Below are positions 1 to 6,241 of a DNA stretch of 12,741 bases, one piece after another. The translations under genes were made by a program, and so were the position numbers. This DNA is from Pseudomonadota bacterium (GTDB taxonomy: Bacteria > Pseudomonadota > Gammaproteobacteria > Burkholderiales > Burkholderiaceae_C): NCBI GenBank assembly GCA_021798395.1, contig JAJZHS010000034.1, forward strand, positions 1-12,741, in the 5' to 3' direction. How positions within the stretch are numbered: position 1 is the first letter of the stretch; each line of letters starts with the position of its first letter. The notes beneath the pieces were generated by a model. That model made no database searches and was not told the origin of the DNA. It saw only the letters and a list, made by a program, of their open reading frames with translations.

Positions 1-588
1 GGCGCGGCCGCCGCGCCCGCCGCGGCCACCTCCGGCGCGGGCCCCGAGCAGGTCGTGCACGCGCTGACCGACTCGGTCATGAACGCGGTGCACGCCGATC
101 CCGCGCTGCGCTCCGGCGACCCGCGCAAGATCGCGCAGATGGTCGAGACCAAGGTGCTGCCGTTCCTCGACTTCCGCCAGATGACCGCTTCGGCGGTCGG
201 GCGCTACTGGCGCCAGGCCACGCCGCAGCAGCAGCAGGAGCTGCAGGACCAGTTCAAGCAGCTGCTGATCCACACCTACTCGGGGGCGGTGTCGCGAATC
301 CGCAACCAGAAGATCCGCTACCTGCCGCTGCGCGCCGACCCCGGAGCGACCAACGTCGTCGTGCGCACCCGCGTGATCGACCAGGGCGACGTGATCCAGC
401 TCGACTACCGGCTGCTCGAGGTCGGCGGCGCGTGGAAGATTTCCGATGTCAACGTCATGGGCATCTGGCTGGTCGACAACTACCGCGGTGTGTTCGCGCA
501 GGAAATCAGCTCCAAGGGTATCGACGGCCTGATCAAGACCCTGCAGCAGCGCAACCAGGCGCTGGCGGCCTCCGGCGGCAAGGGCTGA
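1..588 (+). CDS. mlaC: MlaC-family periplasmic phospholipid-binding protein, 5' end missing
   Basis: The frame is open from base 1 to the TGA at 586-588, so the gene runs off the left edge; the GTG at 55 is internal and not the start. The 195 codons present begin with an Ala/Pro-rich stretch that looks like the end of a signal peptide or the linker after it, so perhaps 20-30 residues are missing (E. coli MlaC is about 211 aa). The rest fits the MlaC (Ttg2D) fold: an N-terminal helical part with VLPFLDFRQMTASAVGRYW, then a beta-rich part (VVVRTRVI, IQLDYRLLEV, WKISDVNVMGIWLVDNYR) and a final helix. In the family this soluble periplasmic protein carries phospholipid between the outer-membrane MlaA complex and the inner-membrane MlaFEDB transporter, maintaining outer-membrane asymmetry. 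mlaB follows after 5 bases, as expected for an mla operon; mlaF, mlaE and mlaD should lie to the left. Confidence 0.93.
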   Translation, partial: GAAAAPAAATSGAGPEQVVHALTDSVMNAVHADPALRSGDPRKIAQMVETKVLPFLDFRQMTASAVGRYWRQATPQQQQELQDQFKQLLIHTYSGAVSRIRNQKIRYLPLRADPGATNVVVRTRVIDQGDVIQLDYRLLEVGGAWKISDVNVMGIWLVDNYRGVFAQEISSKGIDGLIKTLQQRNQALAASGGKG

Positions 589-593
589 GCATC

Positions 594-893
594 GTGGCGC
601 AGTCGCCGCACGCCGGCCCCGCGGGCGAGCCCGCCCGTTTCGCGCTGCCGCCGCGCATCACGCTCGACGACGCGTCGGCGGTGTGCCGCGACGCGCTGGG
701 CGCGCTGCGCGCGGCCGCGCCGCAGGGGCCGTGGCTGATCGACGCCGCGGCGTTGACCGAGTTCGACTCGTCGTGCCTGGCGCTGCTGCTCGAGCTGCGC
801 CGCGCCTGCGGCGCGCTGCAGCTGCGCGGCGTCCCGCCGCGGCTGCGGCAGCTGGTGCACGCCTACGGGGTGGAGACGCTGTTCGATGCCTGA
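594..893 (+). CDS. mlaB: MlaB-like STAS-domain protein
   Basis: A 99-residue STAS-domain protein. I chose the GTG at 594 because an AAGGG (580-584) lies 9 bases upstream and it starts 5 bases after mlaC stops; longer starts in this frame run far into mlaC. Residues about 45-70 hold the STAS core: WLIDAAALTEFDSSCLALLL, with D58-S59-S60 at the site where STAS proteins carry a conserved Ser or Thr. The C-terminal part (LRGVPPRLRQLVHAYGVETLF) matches the usual STAS end. In the Mla system MlaB is a small cytoplasmic subunit that binds the ATPase MlaF and is needed for activity of the MlaFEDB complex. The gene overlaps the next ATPase gene by 8 bases. That ATPase is of another family, so its direct partner is more likely the MlaF encoded upstream. 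STAS proteins diverge strongly, so the assignment leans on context. Confidence 0.85.
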   Translation: MAQSPHAGPAGEPARFALPPRITLDDASAVCRDALGALRAAAPQGPWLIDAAALTEFDSSCLALLLELRRACGALQLRGVPPRLRQLVHAYGVETLFDA

Positions 894-1800
894 TGCGGTG
901 CGCTTCGACGCCGTGGTCAAGCGCTACGGCGCGCGCGCGGTCGTCGATGGGGTCGACTTCGGCATCGCCGAAGGCGAATTCTTCGCCCTGCTGGGCGCCA
1001 ACGGCGCCGGCAAGACCACGCTGATCAGCATGCTCGCCGGGCTGGCGCGGCCCAGCGCGGGACGCGTGCGCGTGCTCGGCCACGACGTCGCGGCCGAGCC
1101 GCTGCGCACCCGGCGCCTGCTCGGCGTGGTGCCGCAGGAACTGGTGTTCGATCCGTTCTTCACCGTGCGCGAGACCTTGCGGCTGCAGTCGGGCTACTTC
1201 GGCCTGCGCGACAACGACGCCTGGATCGACGAACTGCTCCACCACCTGGGGCTGAGCGCGCAGGCGCAGCAGAACATGCGCGCGCTGTCCGGCGGCATGA
1301 AGCGGCGGGTGATGGTCGCGCAGGCGTTGGTGCACAAGCCGCCGGTGATCGTCCTCGACGAGCCCACCGCCGGAGTCGACGTCGAACTGCGGCAAAGCCT
1401 GTGGCAGTTCATCAGCGGCCTGAACCGGCAGGGCCACACGGTGCTGCTGACCACCCATTACCTGGAGGAGGCCGAAGCGCTGTGCAGCCGCATCGGCATG
1501 CTCAAGCTCGGCCGCCTGGTCGCGCTCGACGCAACCCAGGCGCTGCTCGCCCGCTTCGCCTCCACCCAGATGCTGTTCCGCGTCGTGCGCGGCGCTCCGC
1601 CGGCGCGGCTGGCGTGCAGGGCCGAAGGCGCGCGGCTGGCGTGCAGCGTGCGCGACGCCGCCGAAGTCGAGTCGGTGCTCGTCGCGCTGCGCGCGGCCGG
1701 CTGCGAGATCGACGAGCTCGAAGTGCGCCGCGCCGACCTCGAGGACGCCTTCCTGCACATCGCCGGCCGCGGCGCGCCGCGGCAGGAGCTGGCGGCGTGA
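886..1800 (+). CDS. ABC-2 type exporter ATP-binding protein (YadG-like)
   Basis: A 304-residue nucleotide-binding protein of the DrrA/NodI/YadG class. All ATPase motifs are visible: Walker A GANGAGKTT at 37-45 with K43, Q-loop Q84 (VVPQE), signature LSGGM at 134-138, Walker B VIVLDEP at 154-160 with D158 and E159, a D-loop (TAGVD) and the switch H191. Residues 210-304 form the C-terminal extension usual in this class. The ATG at 886 has a GGAG (872-875) 10 bases upstream and overlaps mlaB by 8 bases, suggesting coupled translation. The permease gene follows after 22 bases, so the two probably form a complete two-gene exporter. The substrate of YadG/YadH transporters is not established, and I cannot name one here. 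The position between mlaB and a bolA-like gene hints at an envelope role. An in-frame 17-base direct repeat gives two ARLAC segments at about residues 240-254. Confidence 0.93.
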   Translation: MPDAVRFDAVVKRYGARAVVDGVDFGIAEGEFFALLGANGAGKTTLISMLAGLARPSAGRVRVLGHDVAAEPLRTRRLLGVVPQELVFDPFFTVRETLRLQSGYFGLRDNDAWIDELLHHLGLSAQAQQNMRALSGGMKRRVMVAQALVHKPPVIVLDEPTAGVDVELRQSLWQFISGLNRQGHTVLLTTHYLEEAEALCSRIGMLKLGRLVALDATQALLARFASTQMLFRVVRGAPPARLACRAEGARLACSVRDAAEVESVLVALRAAGCEIDELEVRRADLEDAFLHIAGRGAPRQELAA

Positions 1801-1822
1801 GCGCCGCGCCGGGGCCGCGCCG

Positions 1823-2581
1823 ATGAGCCGCGGCGTGTGGGCGCTGTTGCGCAAGGAGCTGCTGCGCTTCTGGAAGGTCAGCCTGCAGACGCTGGCCGCT
1901 CCGGTGATCAGCAGCCTGCTGTACCTGCTCATCTTCTCGCACGCCATGGCCGGGCGGGTGCAGGTGTTCGGCCGCGTCCCGTACACCAGCTTCCTCATCC
2001 CCGGGCTGGCGATGATGAGCGTGCTGCAGAACGCTTTCGCCAACACCTCGTCGTCGCTGATCCAGTCGAAGATCACCGGCAACCTGGTGTTCGTCCTGCT
2101 GGCTCCTTTGCGCGCCGGCGAGCTGTACCTGGGCTACGTCGGCGCGGCGGTCGCGCGCGGCGTGTGCGTCGGCGGCGGGCTGCTGCTGGTGGCGTGCTGG
2201 TTCGTGCCGCTGCAATGGAGCCACCCGCTGTGGATCGCGGCGTTCGCGCTGCTCGGCGCGTCGATGCTCGGCGCGCTCGGCGTGATCGCCGGGATCTGGG
2301 CCGAGAAGTTCGACCAGATGGCGGCGTTCCAGAATTTCCTGATCACTCCGGCGACCTTCCTTTCCGGTGTGTTCTACTCGGTTCACAGCCTGCCGCCTTT
2401 CTGGATGGCGCTGTCGCACTTCAATCCCTTTTTCTACCTGGTCGACGGCTTCCGCTATGGTTTCTTCGGCGCCTCCGACGTGTCGCCGTGGATCTCGCTG
2501 CTTGCGGCTTTGCTCGGCAACGCCGTGTGCGGCGGTATGGCGTTGACCTGGTTGCACCGCGGCACCAAGCTGCGCACCTGA
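1823..2581 (+). CDS. ABC-2 type exporter permease (YadH-like)
   Basis: A 252-residue integral inner-membrane protein, near the 256 residues of E. coli YadH. The N-terminal MSRGVWALLRKELLRFWK is the typical cytoplasmic amphipathic start. About six membrane segments follow, at roughly 22-40, 55-78, 105-130, 134-158, 168-188 and 222-245. The ABC-2 family signature before the last segment reads FNPFFYLVDGFRYGFFG (200-216). It would pair with the ATPase encoded 22 bases upstream, probably as a dimer with two ATPase subunits, to export an unknown substrate. No strong ribosome binding site is visible before the ATG at 1823; no earlier start is possible because in-frame alternatives meet stops. The next gene begins 13 bases after the stop. 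The 3' third uses more TTT and other AT-rich codons than its neighbours, partly explained by hydrophobic content. Confidence 0.92.
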   Translation: MSRGVWALLRKELLRFWKVSLQTLAAPVISSLLYLLIFSHAMAGRVQVFGRVPYTSFLIPGLAMMSVLQNAFANTSSSLIQSKITGNLVFVLLAPLRAGELYLGYVGAAVARGVCVGGGLLLVACWFVPLQWSHPLWIAAFALLGASMLGALGVIAGIWAEKFDQMAAFQNFLITPATFLSGVFYSVHSLPPFWMALSHFNPFFYLVDGFRYGFFGASDVSPWISLLAALLGNAVCGGMALTWLHRGTKLRT

Positions 2582-2594
2582 GCCCCCCGAGCCC

Positions 2595-2843
2595 ATGACC
2601 CCGACCGCTCCGACCCCCGACGAACTGCGCGCGCTGATCGCAGCCGGCCTCGACTGTTCCCGCCTCGAGGTCGACGGCGACGGCCGCCACTATTTCGCCA
2701 CCATCGTCAGCCCGGCGTTCGCCGGGCTGAACCGTCTGGCGCGGCATCGCCTGGTCTACGGCGTGCTCGGCGAGCGCATGCGCGAGCAGGTGCACGCGCT
2801 GTCGATGCGCACCTACGCCCCCGGCGAGCCGATCCCCGACTGA
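2595..2843 (+). CDS. ibaG: BolA/IbaG-family protein
   Basis: An 82-residue BolA-fold protein, the same size as E. coli IbaG (YrbA, 84 aa). The family pattern is clear: HYFATIVSPAFAGLNRLARH (32-51) corresponds to the 'H..a.VvS..F.g....RH' block, followed by LVYGVLGERM and VHALSMRTYAPGE. H67 in VHAL is the invariant histidine that in BolA proteins helps hold a [2Fe-2S] cluster shared with a monothiol glutaredoxin; C21 and H32 are other possible ligands. In E. coli the homologous gene also lies between the mla operon and murA, and this shared order supports IbaG over BolA proper. The precise role of IbaG is only partly known: acid-stress phenotype and a link to Fe-S handling. There is no good Shine-Dalgarno before the ATG, which sits 13 bases after the permease stop, so translation may be coupled to the upstream gene. 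Confidence 0.9.
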   Translation: MTPTAPTPDELRALIAAGLDCSRLEVDGDGRHYFATIVSPAFAGLNRLARHRLVYGVLGERMREQVHALSMRTYAPGEPIPD

Positions 2844-2858
2844 GATCCGGGATCGATC

Positions 2859-2877
2859 GCGCGCCGCCCGGGCGCGC
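2859..2877 (+). other. GC-only hairpin between the bolA-like gene and murA
   Basis: A perfect 7-base inverted repeat, GCGCGCC (2859-2865) and GGCGCGC (2871-2877), encloses the 5-base loop GCCCG. No T-run follows, so it is not a standard intrinsic terminator. In DNA this GC-rich such repeats arise by chance, and I can only say that it could stabilise the 3' end of the upstream message or slow transcription. Confidence 0.35.
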
Positions 2878-2890
2878 CGGACTCCCCGCC

Positions 2891-2896
2891 TACAAT
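2891..2896 (+). promoter_or_regulatory. Possible -10 element for murA (and the his genes behind it)
   Basis: TACAAT matches the sigma-70 -10 consensus TATAAT at 5 of 6 positions and stands out in a very GC-rich spacer. It lies 51 bases before the murA ATG, giving a leader of about 45 bases. The slot 17 bases upstream (2868-2873, CCGGGC) does not resemble a -35 box, so the call rests on the -10 alone plus its location in the longest spacer of the window. Confidence 0.45.
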
Positions 2897-2909
2897 GGCC
2901 TATTCGGCC

Positions 2910-2931
2910 CGCCCGCTGCGCGCGGCGGGCG
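2910..2931 (+). other. Hairpin in the presumed murA leader
   Basis: CGCCCGC (2910-2916) and GCGGGCG (2925-2931) are perfect complements around an 8-base loop, 16 bases before the murA start codon. If transcription begins near 2903 this would be the main structure of the murA 5' leader. There is no T-tract. No ribosome binding site is obvious between the stem and the ATG, so an effect on translation is only a guess. Confidence 0.3.
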
Positions 2932-2947
2932 CGGCTTCACATTCCTC

Positions 2948-4219
2948 ATGGACAGACTCCGGATCCACGGCCAGCAGCCGCTGCGCGGCGAAGTGCGCGC
3001 CAGCGGCGCGAAGAACGCGGCCCTGCCGCTGATGGCGGCCAGCCTGCTCAGCGCGCAGCCGGTCGAGCTGGACAACGCGCCGCAGCTGGTCGACGTGCGC
3101 ACCCTGGCCGAACTGCTGCGCGGCATGGGCGTGCAGGTGCAGCGCGACGGCGGCCGCGTGCGGCTGCACGCCGACGCGGTGCGCGACTGCACGGCGCCGT
3201 ACGAGCGCGTCAAGACCATGCGCGCCAGCGTTCTGGTGCTCGGCCCGCTGCTGGCGCGCTTCGGCCGCGCGCGCGTCAGCCTGCCCGGGGGCTGCGCCAT
3301 CGGCGCGCGCCCGGTCGACCAGCACATCAAGGGCCTGCGCCTGCTCGGCGCGCAGGTCCAGGTCGAACACGGCGACATCGTCGCCAGCGTGCCCGGCGGC
3401 CGGCTGCGCGGCGCGCGCATCACCACCGACATGGTCACCGTCACCGGCACCGAGAACCTGATGATGGCCGCCGCGCTGGCCGACGGCGAAACGGTGCTGG
3501 AAAACGCCGCGCAGGAGCCCGAGATCGCCGACCTGGCCGCGCTGCTGGCCAAGATGGGCGCGCGCATCGACGGCGCCGGAACCTCGCGCATCCGCATCGA
3601 AGGCGTGCCGACGCTGGGCGGCGCGGTCCACCGCATCGTTGCCGACCGCATCGAAGCCGGCACCTTCCTGTGCGCCGCGCTGGCCACCGGCGGCGACGTC
3701 GTCGTGCGCGACTGCGTGCCGTGCCATCTCGACGCGCTGCTCGACAAGCTGGCCGAGGCCGGCGCAGAGGTCACGCGCGGCGCCGACTGGGTGCGCGTGC
3801 GCGCCGACGCGCTGCCCGGAGGGCGGCCGCGCGCGACCTCGGTGCGCACCGGCGAGTACCCCGGCTTCGCCACCGACATGCAGGCCCAGTTCATGGCCGT
3901 GAACTGCATCGCGCAAGGCGCCGCGCACCTGACCGAAACCATTTTCGAGAACCGGTTCATGCACGTGCAGGAACTGGTCCGGCTGGGAGCGGACATCGCC
4001 ATCGAAGGCAACACCTGCATCGTGCAGGGCGTGCCCAGGCTGTCGGGCGCCACCGTGATGGCCACCGACCTGCGCGCTTCGGCCGGCCTCATCATCGCCG
4101 GACTGGCCGCCGAGGGCACCACCCTGGTCGAGCGCATCTACCATCTCGACCGCGGCTACGAAGCCATCGAACACAAGCTCGCCGCGCTCGGCGCGCGCGT
4201 CGAGCGCCTGCGCGCCTGA
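2948..4219 (+). CDS. murA: UDP-N-acetylglucosamine 1-carboxyvinyltransferase
   Basis: A 423-residue MurA (E. coli 419 aa). It transfers enolpyruvate from phosphoenolpyruvate to UDP-GlcNAc in the cytoplasm, the first committed step of peptidoglycan synthesis. Key residues are all present: K22-N23 in SGAKNAALP, catalytic C115 in LPGGCAIGARPVDQH with R120 (C115 is the residue fosfomycin alkylates), D309 in GEYPGFATDMQAQF, R375 in DLRASAGL and R401 in HLDRGYE. The cysteine, rather than aspartate, at 115 predicts a fosfomycin-sensitive enzyme. The ATG at 2948 gives the standard MDRLRIHG N-terminus. The gene has its own 104-base upstream spacer with a possible promoter, and hisG starts 37 bases downstream with no terminator visible, so it may be co-transcribed with the his genes. 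The last codons are part of a 9-base tandem repeat that duplicates the stop codon. Confidence 0.97.
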   Translation: MDRLRIHGQQPLRGEVRASGAKNAALPLMAASLLSAQPVELDNAPQLVDVRTLAELLRGMGVQVQRDGGRVRLHADAVRDCTAPYERVKTMRASVLVLGPLLARFGRARVSLPGGCAIGARPVDQHIKGLRLLGAQVQVEHGDIVASVPGGRLRGARITTDMVTVTGTENLMMAAALADGETVLENAAQEPEIADLAALLAKMGARIDGAGTSRIRIEGVPTLGGAVHRIVADRIEAGTFLCAALATGGDVVVRDCVPCHLDALLDKLAEAGAEVTRGADWVRVRADALPGGRPRATSVRTGEYPGFATDMQAQFMAVNCIAQGAAHLTETIFENRFMHVQELVRLGADIAIEGNTCIVQGVPRLSGATVMATDLRASAGLIIAGLAAEGTTLVERIYHLDRGYEAIEHKLAALGARVERLRA

Positions 4220-4234
4220 CGCGCCTGACGCGCC
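4211..4234 (+). repeat. 9-base tandem repeat across the murA stop codon
   Basis: The unit CGCGCCTGA occurs at 4211-4219 and 4220-4228, followed by a partial third copy CGCGCC (4229-4234). The unit is a multiple of three, so the murA frame meets a second TGA 9 bases after the first. It probably arose by slippage and acts as a double stop; no other role is evident. Confidence 0.6.
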
Positions 4235-4256
4235 CCGACCAGCCTGCCCACAGACC

Positions 4257-4925
4257 ATGCTCACACTCGCGCTGTCCAAGGGTCGCATCTTCGACGACAC
4301 CCTGCCGCTGCTGGCGCGCGCCGGAATCACCGTGGCCGAGGATCCCGACGCGACGCGCAAGCTGATCCTGCGCACAAACCGCGACGACCTGCGCGTCGTG
4401 CTGGTGCGCGCCAGCGACGTGCCGACCTACGTGCGCTACGGCGGCGCCGACTTCGGCGTCGCCGGACTCGACGTGCTGCTCGAGGCCGACGCCACCCTCG
4501 GCGGCGACGGCCTGTACCGGCCGCTGGATCTGCGCATCGCGCGCTGCCGGCTGTCGGTCGCCACCCGCGGCGACTTCGACTACGCGCAGCGCGTGCGCCA
4601 GGGCGCGCGGCTGCGCGTGGCGACCAAGTACGTGCACCTGGCGCGCGAGCACTTCGCCGCCAAGGGCGTGCACGTCGACCTCGTCAAGCTGTACGGCTCG
4701 ATGGAGCTGGCGCCGCTGATCGGCATGGCCGACGCCATCGTCGACCTGGTCTCCAGCGGCGGCACGCTGAAGGCCAACGGACTGGTCGAGGTCGAGCGCA
4801 TCATGGACATCTCGTCGCGGCTGATCGTCAACCAGGCCAGCTACAAGACGCGCGCCGCGCAGTTGCGCCCGCTGGTCGACGCGCTGCGCGACGCGGTCGA
4901 CGCCAACCCGGAGGACGCGGCATGA
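4257..4925 (+). CDS. hisG: ATP phosphoribosyltransferase, catalytic subunit (short form)
   Basis: A 222-residue HisG, which joins ATP and PRPP to phosphoribosyl-ATP, the first and flux-controlling step of histidine synthesis. The N-terminus MLTLALSKGRIFDDTLPLL is typical. The PRPP-binding region is at 150-175: ELAPLIGMADAIVDLVSSGG, then TLKANGL. At this length it lacks the C-terminal regulatory domain of the long form (about 300 aa in E. coli). Short HisG proteins work as a hetero-octamer with HisZ, a catalytically dead HisRS-like protein that carries the histidine feedback site. No hisZ is in the window; it must be elsewhere. The ATG at 4257 has no clear Shine-Dalgarno. The last bases overlap hisD as ATGA. 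Confidence 0.97.
   Translation: MLTLALSKGRIFDDTLPLLARAGITVAEDPDATRKLILRTNRDDLRVVLVRASDVPTYVRYGGADFGVAGLDVLLEADATLGGDGLYRPLDLRIARCRLSVATRGDFDYAQRVRQGARLRVATKYVHLAREHFAAKGVHVDLVKLYGSMELAPLIGMADAIVDLVSSGGTLKANGLVEVERIMDISSRLIVNQASYKTRAAQLRPLVDALRDAVDANPEDAA
4910..4914 (+). promoter_or_regulatory. Ribosome binding site of hisD inside hisG
   Basis: GGAGG, a full core Shine-Dalgarno, lies within the last codons of hisG and 7 bases before the hisD ATG at 4922. It fixes the hisD start and, with the ATGA overlap, supports coupled translation of hisG and hisD. Confidence 0.7.
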
Positions 4926-6241
4926 ACACCGAACTGAACCTGCGCCGCCTGGACACCGCGGCGGCCGACTTCGCCTCCGCGTTCGACGCCCTGTTCGCGC
5001 GCATGGCCGACGAGAACGCCGACATCGACGCCCGCGCCGGCGCCATCGTCGACGACGTGCGCCGCCGCGGCGACGCCGCGGTGCTCGACTACACGCGGCG
5101 CTTCGACCGCGTCGACGCCGCCAGCGTCGCGGCGCTGGAAATCGGCCAGGACGCGCTGCAGAGCGCGCTGCACGCCATCCCGGCCGTGCAGCGCGACGCG
5201 CTGGTCGACGCCGCCGCGCGGGTGCGCGACTACCACCAGCGGCAGATGGAGCAGGTCGGCCGCAGCTGGGAGTACGTCGACGCCGAAGGCACCCGCCTGG
5301 GGCAGAAGGTGACCCCGCTCGACCGCGTGGGCATCTACGTTCCAGGCGGCAAGGCCGCGTACCCCTCGTCGGTGCTGATGAACGCCATCCCCGCGCACGT
5401 CGCCGGGGTTCCCGAAATCGTCATGGTCGTCCCCACCCCGGGCGGCGAGCGCAACCCCCTGGTGCTGGCCGCGGCGGCGGTGGCCGGCGTCAGCCGCGCC
5501 TTCGCCATCGGCGGCGCGCAGGCCGTCGCCGCGCTGGCCTGGGGCACCGCCACGGTGCCGCGGGTCGACAAGATCACCGGCCCCGGCAACGCCTACGTCG
5601 CCGCGGCCAAGCGACGGGTATTCGGCGCCTGCGGAATCGACATGATCGCCGGGCCGTCGGAAATCCTGGTCATCGCCGACGGCAGCACGCCGCCCGACTG
5701 GGTGGCGATGGACCTGTTCAGCCAGGCCGAGCACGACGAACTGGCGCAAAGCATCCTGCTGAGTCCCGACGCGGCGTATCTCGACGCCGTCGCGCAGTCC
5801 ATCGCCAGGCTGCTTCCCGACATGGCGCGGCGCGCCATCATCGAGGCCTCGCTGCGCGACCGCGGCGCGCTGATCCGGGTGCGCGACCTCGACGAGGCGT
5901 GCGCGCTGGCCGACCGCATCGCCCCCGAGCACCTCGAGCTGGCGTGCGCGCAGCCGCAGCCGCTGGCGCAGCGCCTGCGCCACGCCGGAGCCATCTTCCT
6001 CGGCGCCTATACCTCCGAATCGCTCGGCGACTACTGCGCCGGCCCCAACCACGTGCTGCCGACCTCGGGCACCGCGCGCTTCTCGTCGCCGCTGGGCGTG
6101 TACGACTTCATCAAGCGCAGCAGCCTGATCGACGTCAGCGCCGCCGGCGCGCGCACGCTCGGCCGCATCGCCTCGGTGCTCGCGCGCGGCGAAAGCCTGC
6201 AGGCCCACGCCCGCGCCGCCGAACTGCGGTTCGAGCCATGA
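4922..6241 (+). CDS. hisD: Histidinol dehydrogenase
   Basis: A 439-residue zinc enzyme that oxidises L-histidinol to L-histidine in two NAD-dependent steps, the last two reactions of the pathway (E. coli HisD 434 aa). The signature region is intact: IDMIAGPSEILVIADGS (239-255), then DLFSQAEHDELAQSILL. By comparison with E. coli, Q268, H271, D370 and H429 (LQAHARAAELR) are the zinc ligands, and E336-H337 in IAPEHLEL are the catalytic pair. KITGPGNAYVAAAK (217-230) and GDYCAGPNHVLPTSG (369-383) are also conserved. The start is set by the ATGA overlap with hisG and a strong upstream GGAGG. The stop overlaps the hisC start in the same ATGA manner, so hisG, hisD and hisC form a tightly coupled block. 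Confidence 0.97.
   Translation: MNTELNLRRLDTAAADFASAFDALFARMADENADIDARAGAIVDDVRRRGDAAVLDYTRRFDRVDAASVAALEIGQDALQSALHAIPAVQRDALVDAAARVRDYHQRQMEQVGRSWEYVDAEGTRLGQKVTPLDRVGIYVPGGKAAYPSSVLMNAIPAHVAGVPEIVMVVPTPGGERNPLVLAAAAVAGVSRAFAIGGAQAVAALAWGTATVPRVDKITGPGNAYVAAAKRRVFGACGIDMIAGPSEILVIADGSTPPDWVAMDLFSQAEHDELAQSILLSPDAAYLDAVAQSIARLLPDMARRAIIEASLRDRGALIRVRDLDEACALADRIAPEHLELACAQPQPLAQRLRHAGAIFLGAYTSESLGDYCAGPNHVLPTSGTARFSSPLGVYDFIKRSSLIDVSAAGARTLGRIASVLARGESLQAHARAAELRFEP

Noticed and set aside
432..593. Extended N-terminus for mlaB from an ATG at 432
   Set aside because: The added residues are a shifted reading of mlaC; the GTG at 594 has an AAGGG at good spacing and gives a normal STAS length.
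658..2082. 474-codon open frame on the - strand across mlaB, the exporter ATPase and the permease
   Set aside because: It is the antisense shadow of well-supported genes; its protein is Arg/Ala/Gln-rich with no motif, as expected in high-GC DNA.
2900..4375. 491-codon open frame on the - strand opposite murA
   Set aside because: It lies opposite a murA with all catalytic residues. The translation is low-complexity (Ala, Gly, Gln, His, Arg) and no plausible start signal exists.
4841..6208. 455-codon open frame on the - strand opposite hisD
   Set aside because: Antisense shadow caused by GC-ending codons of hisD; no recognisable domain.
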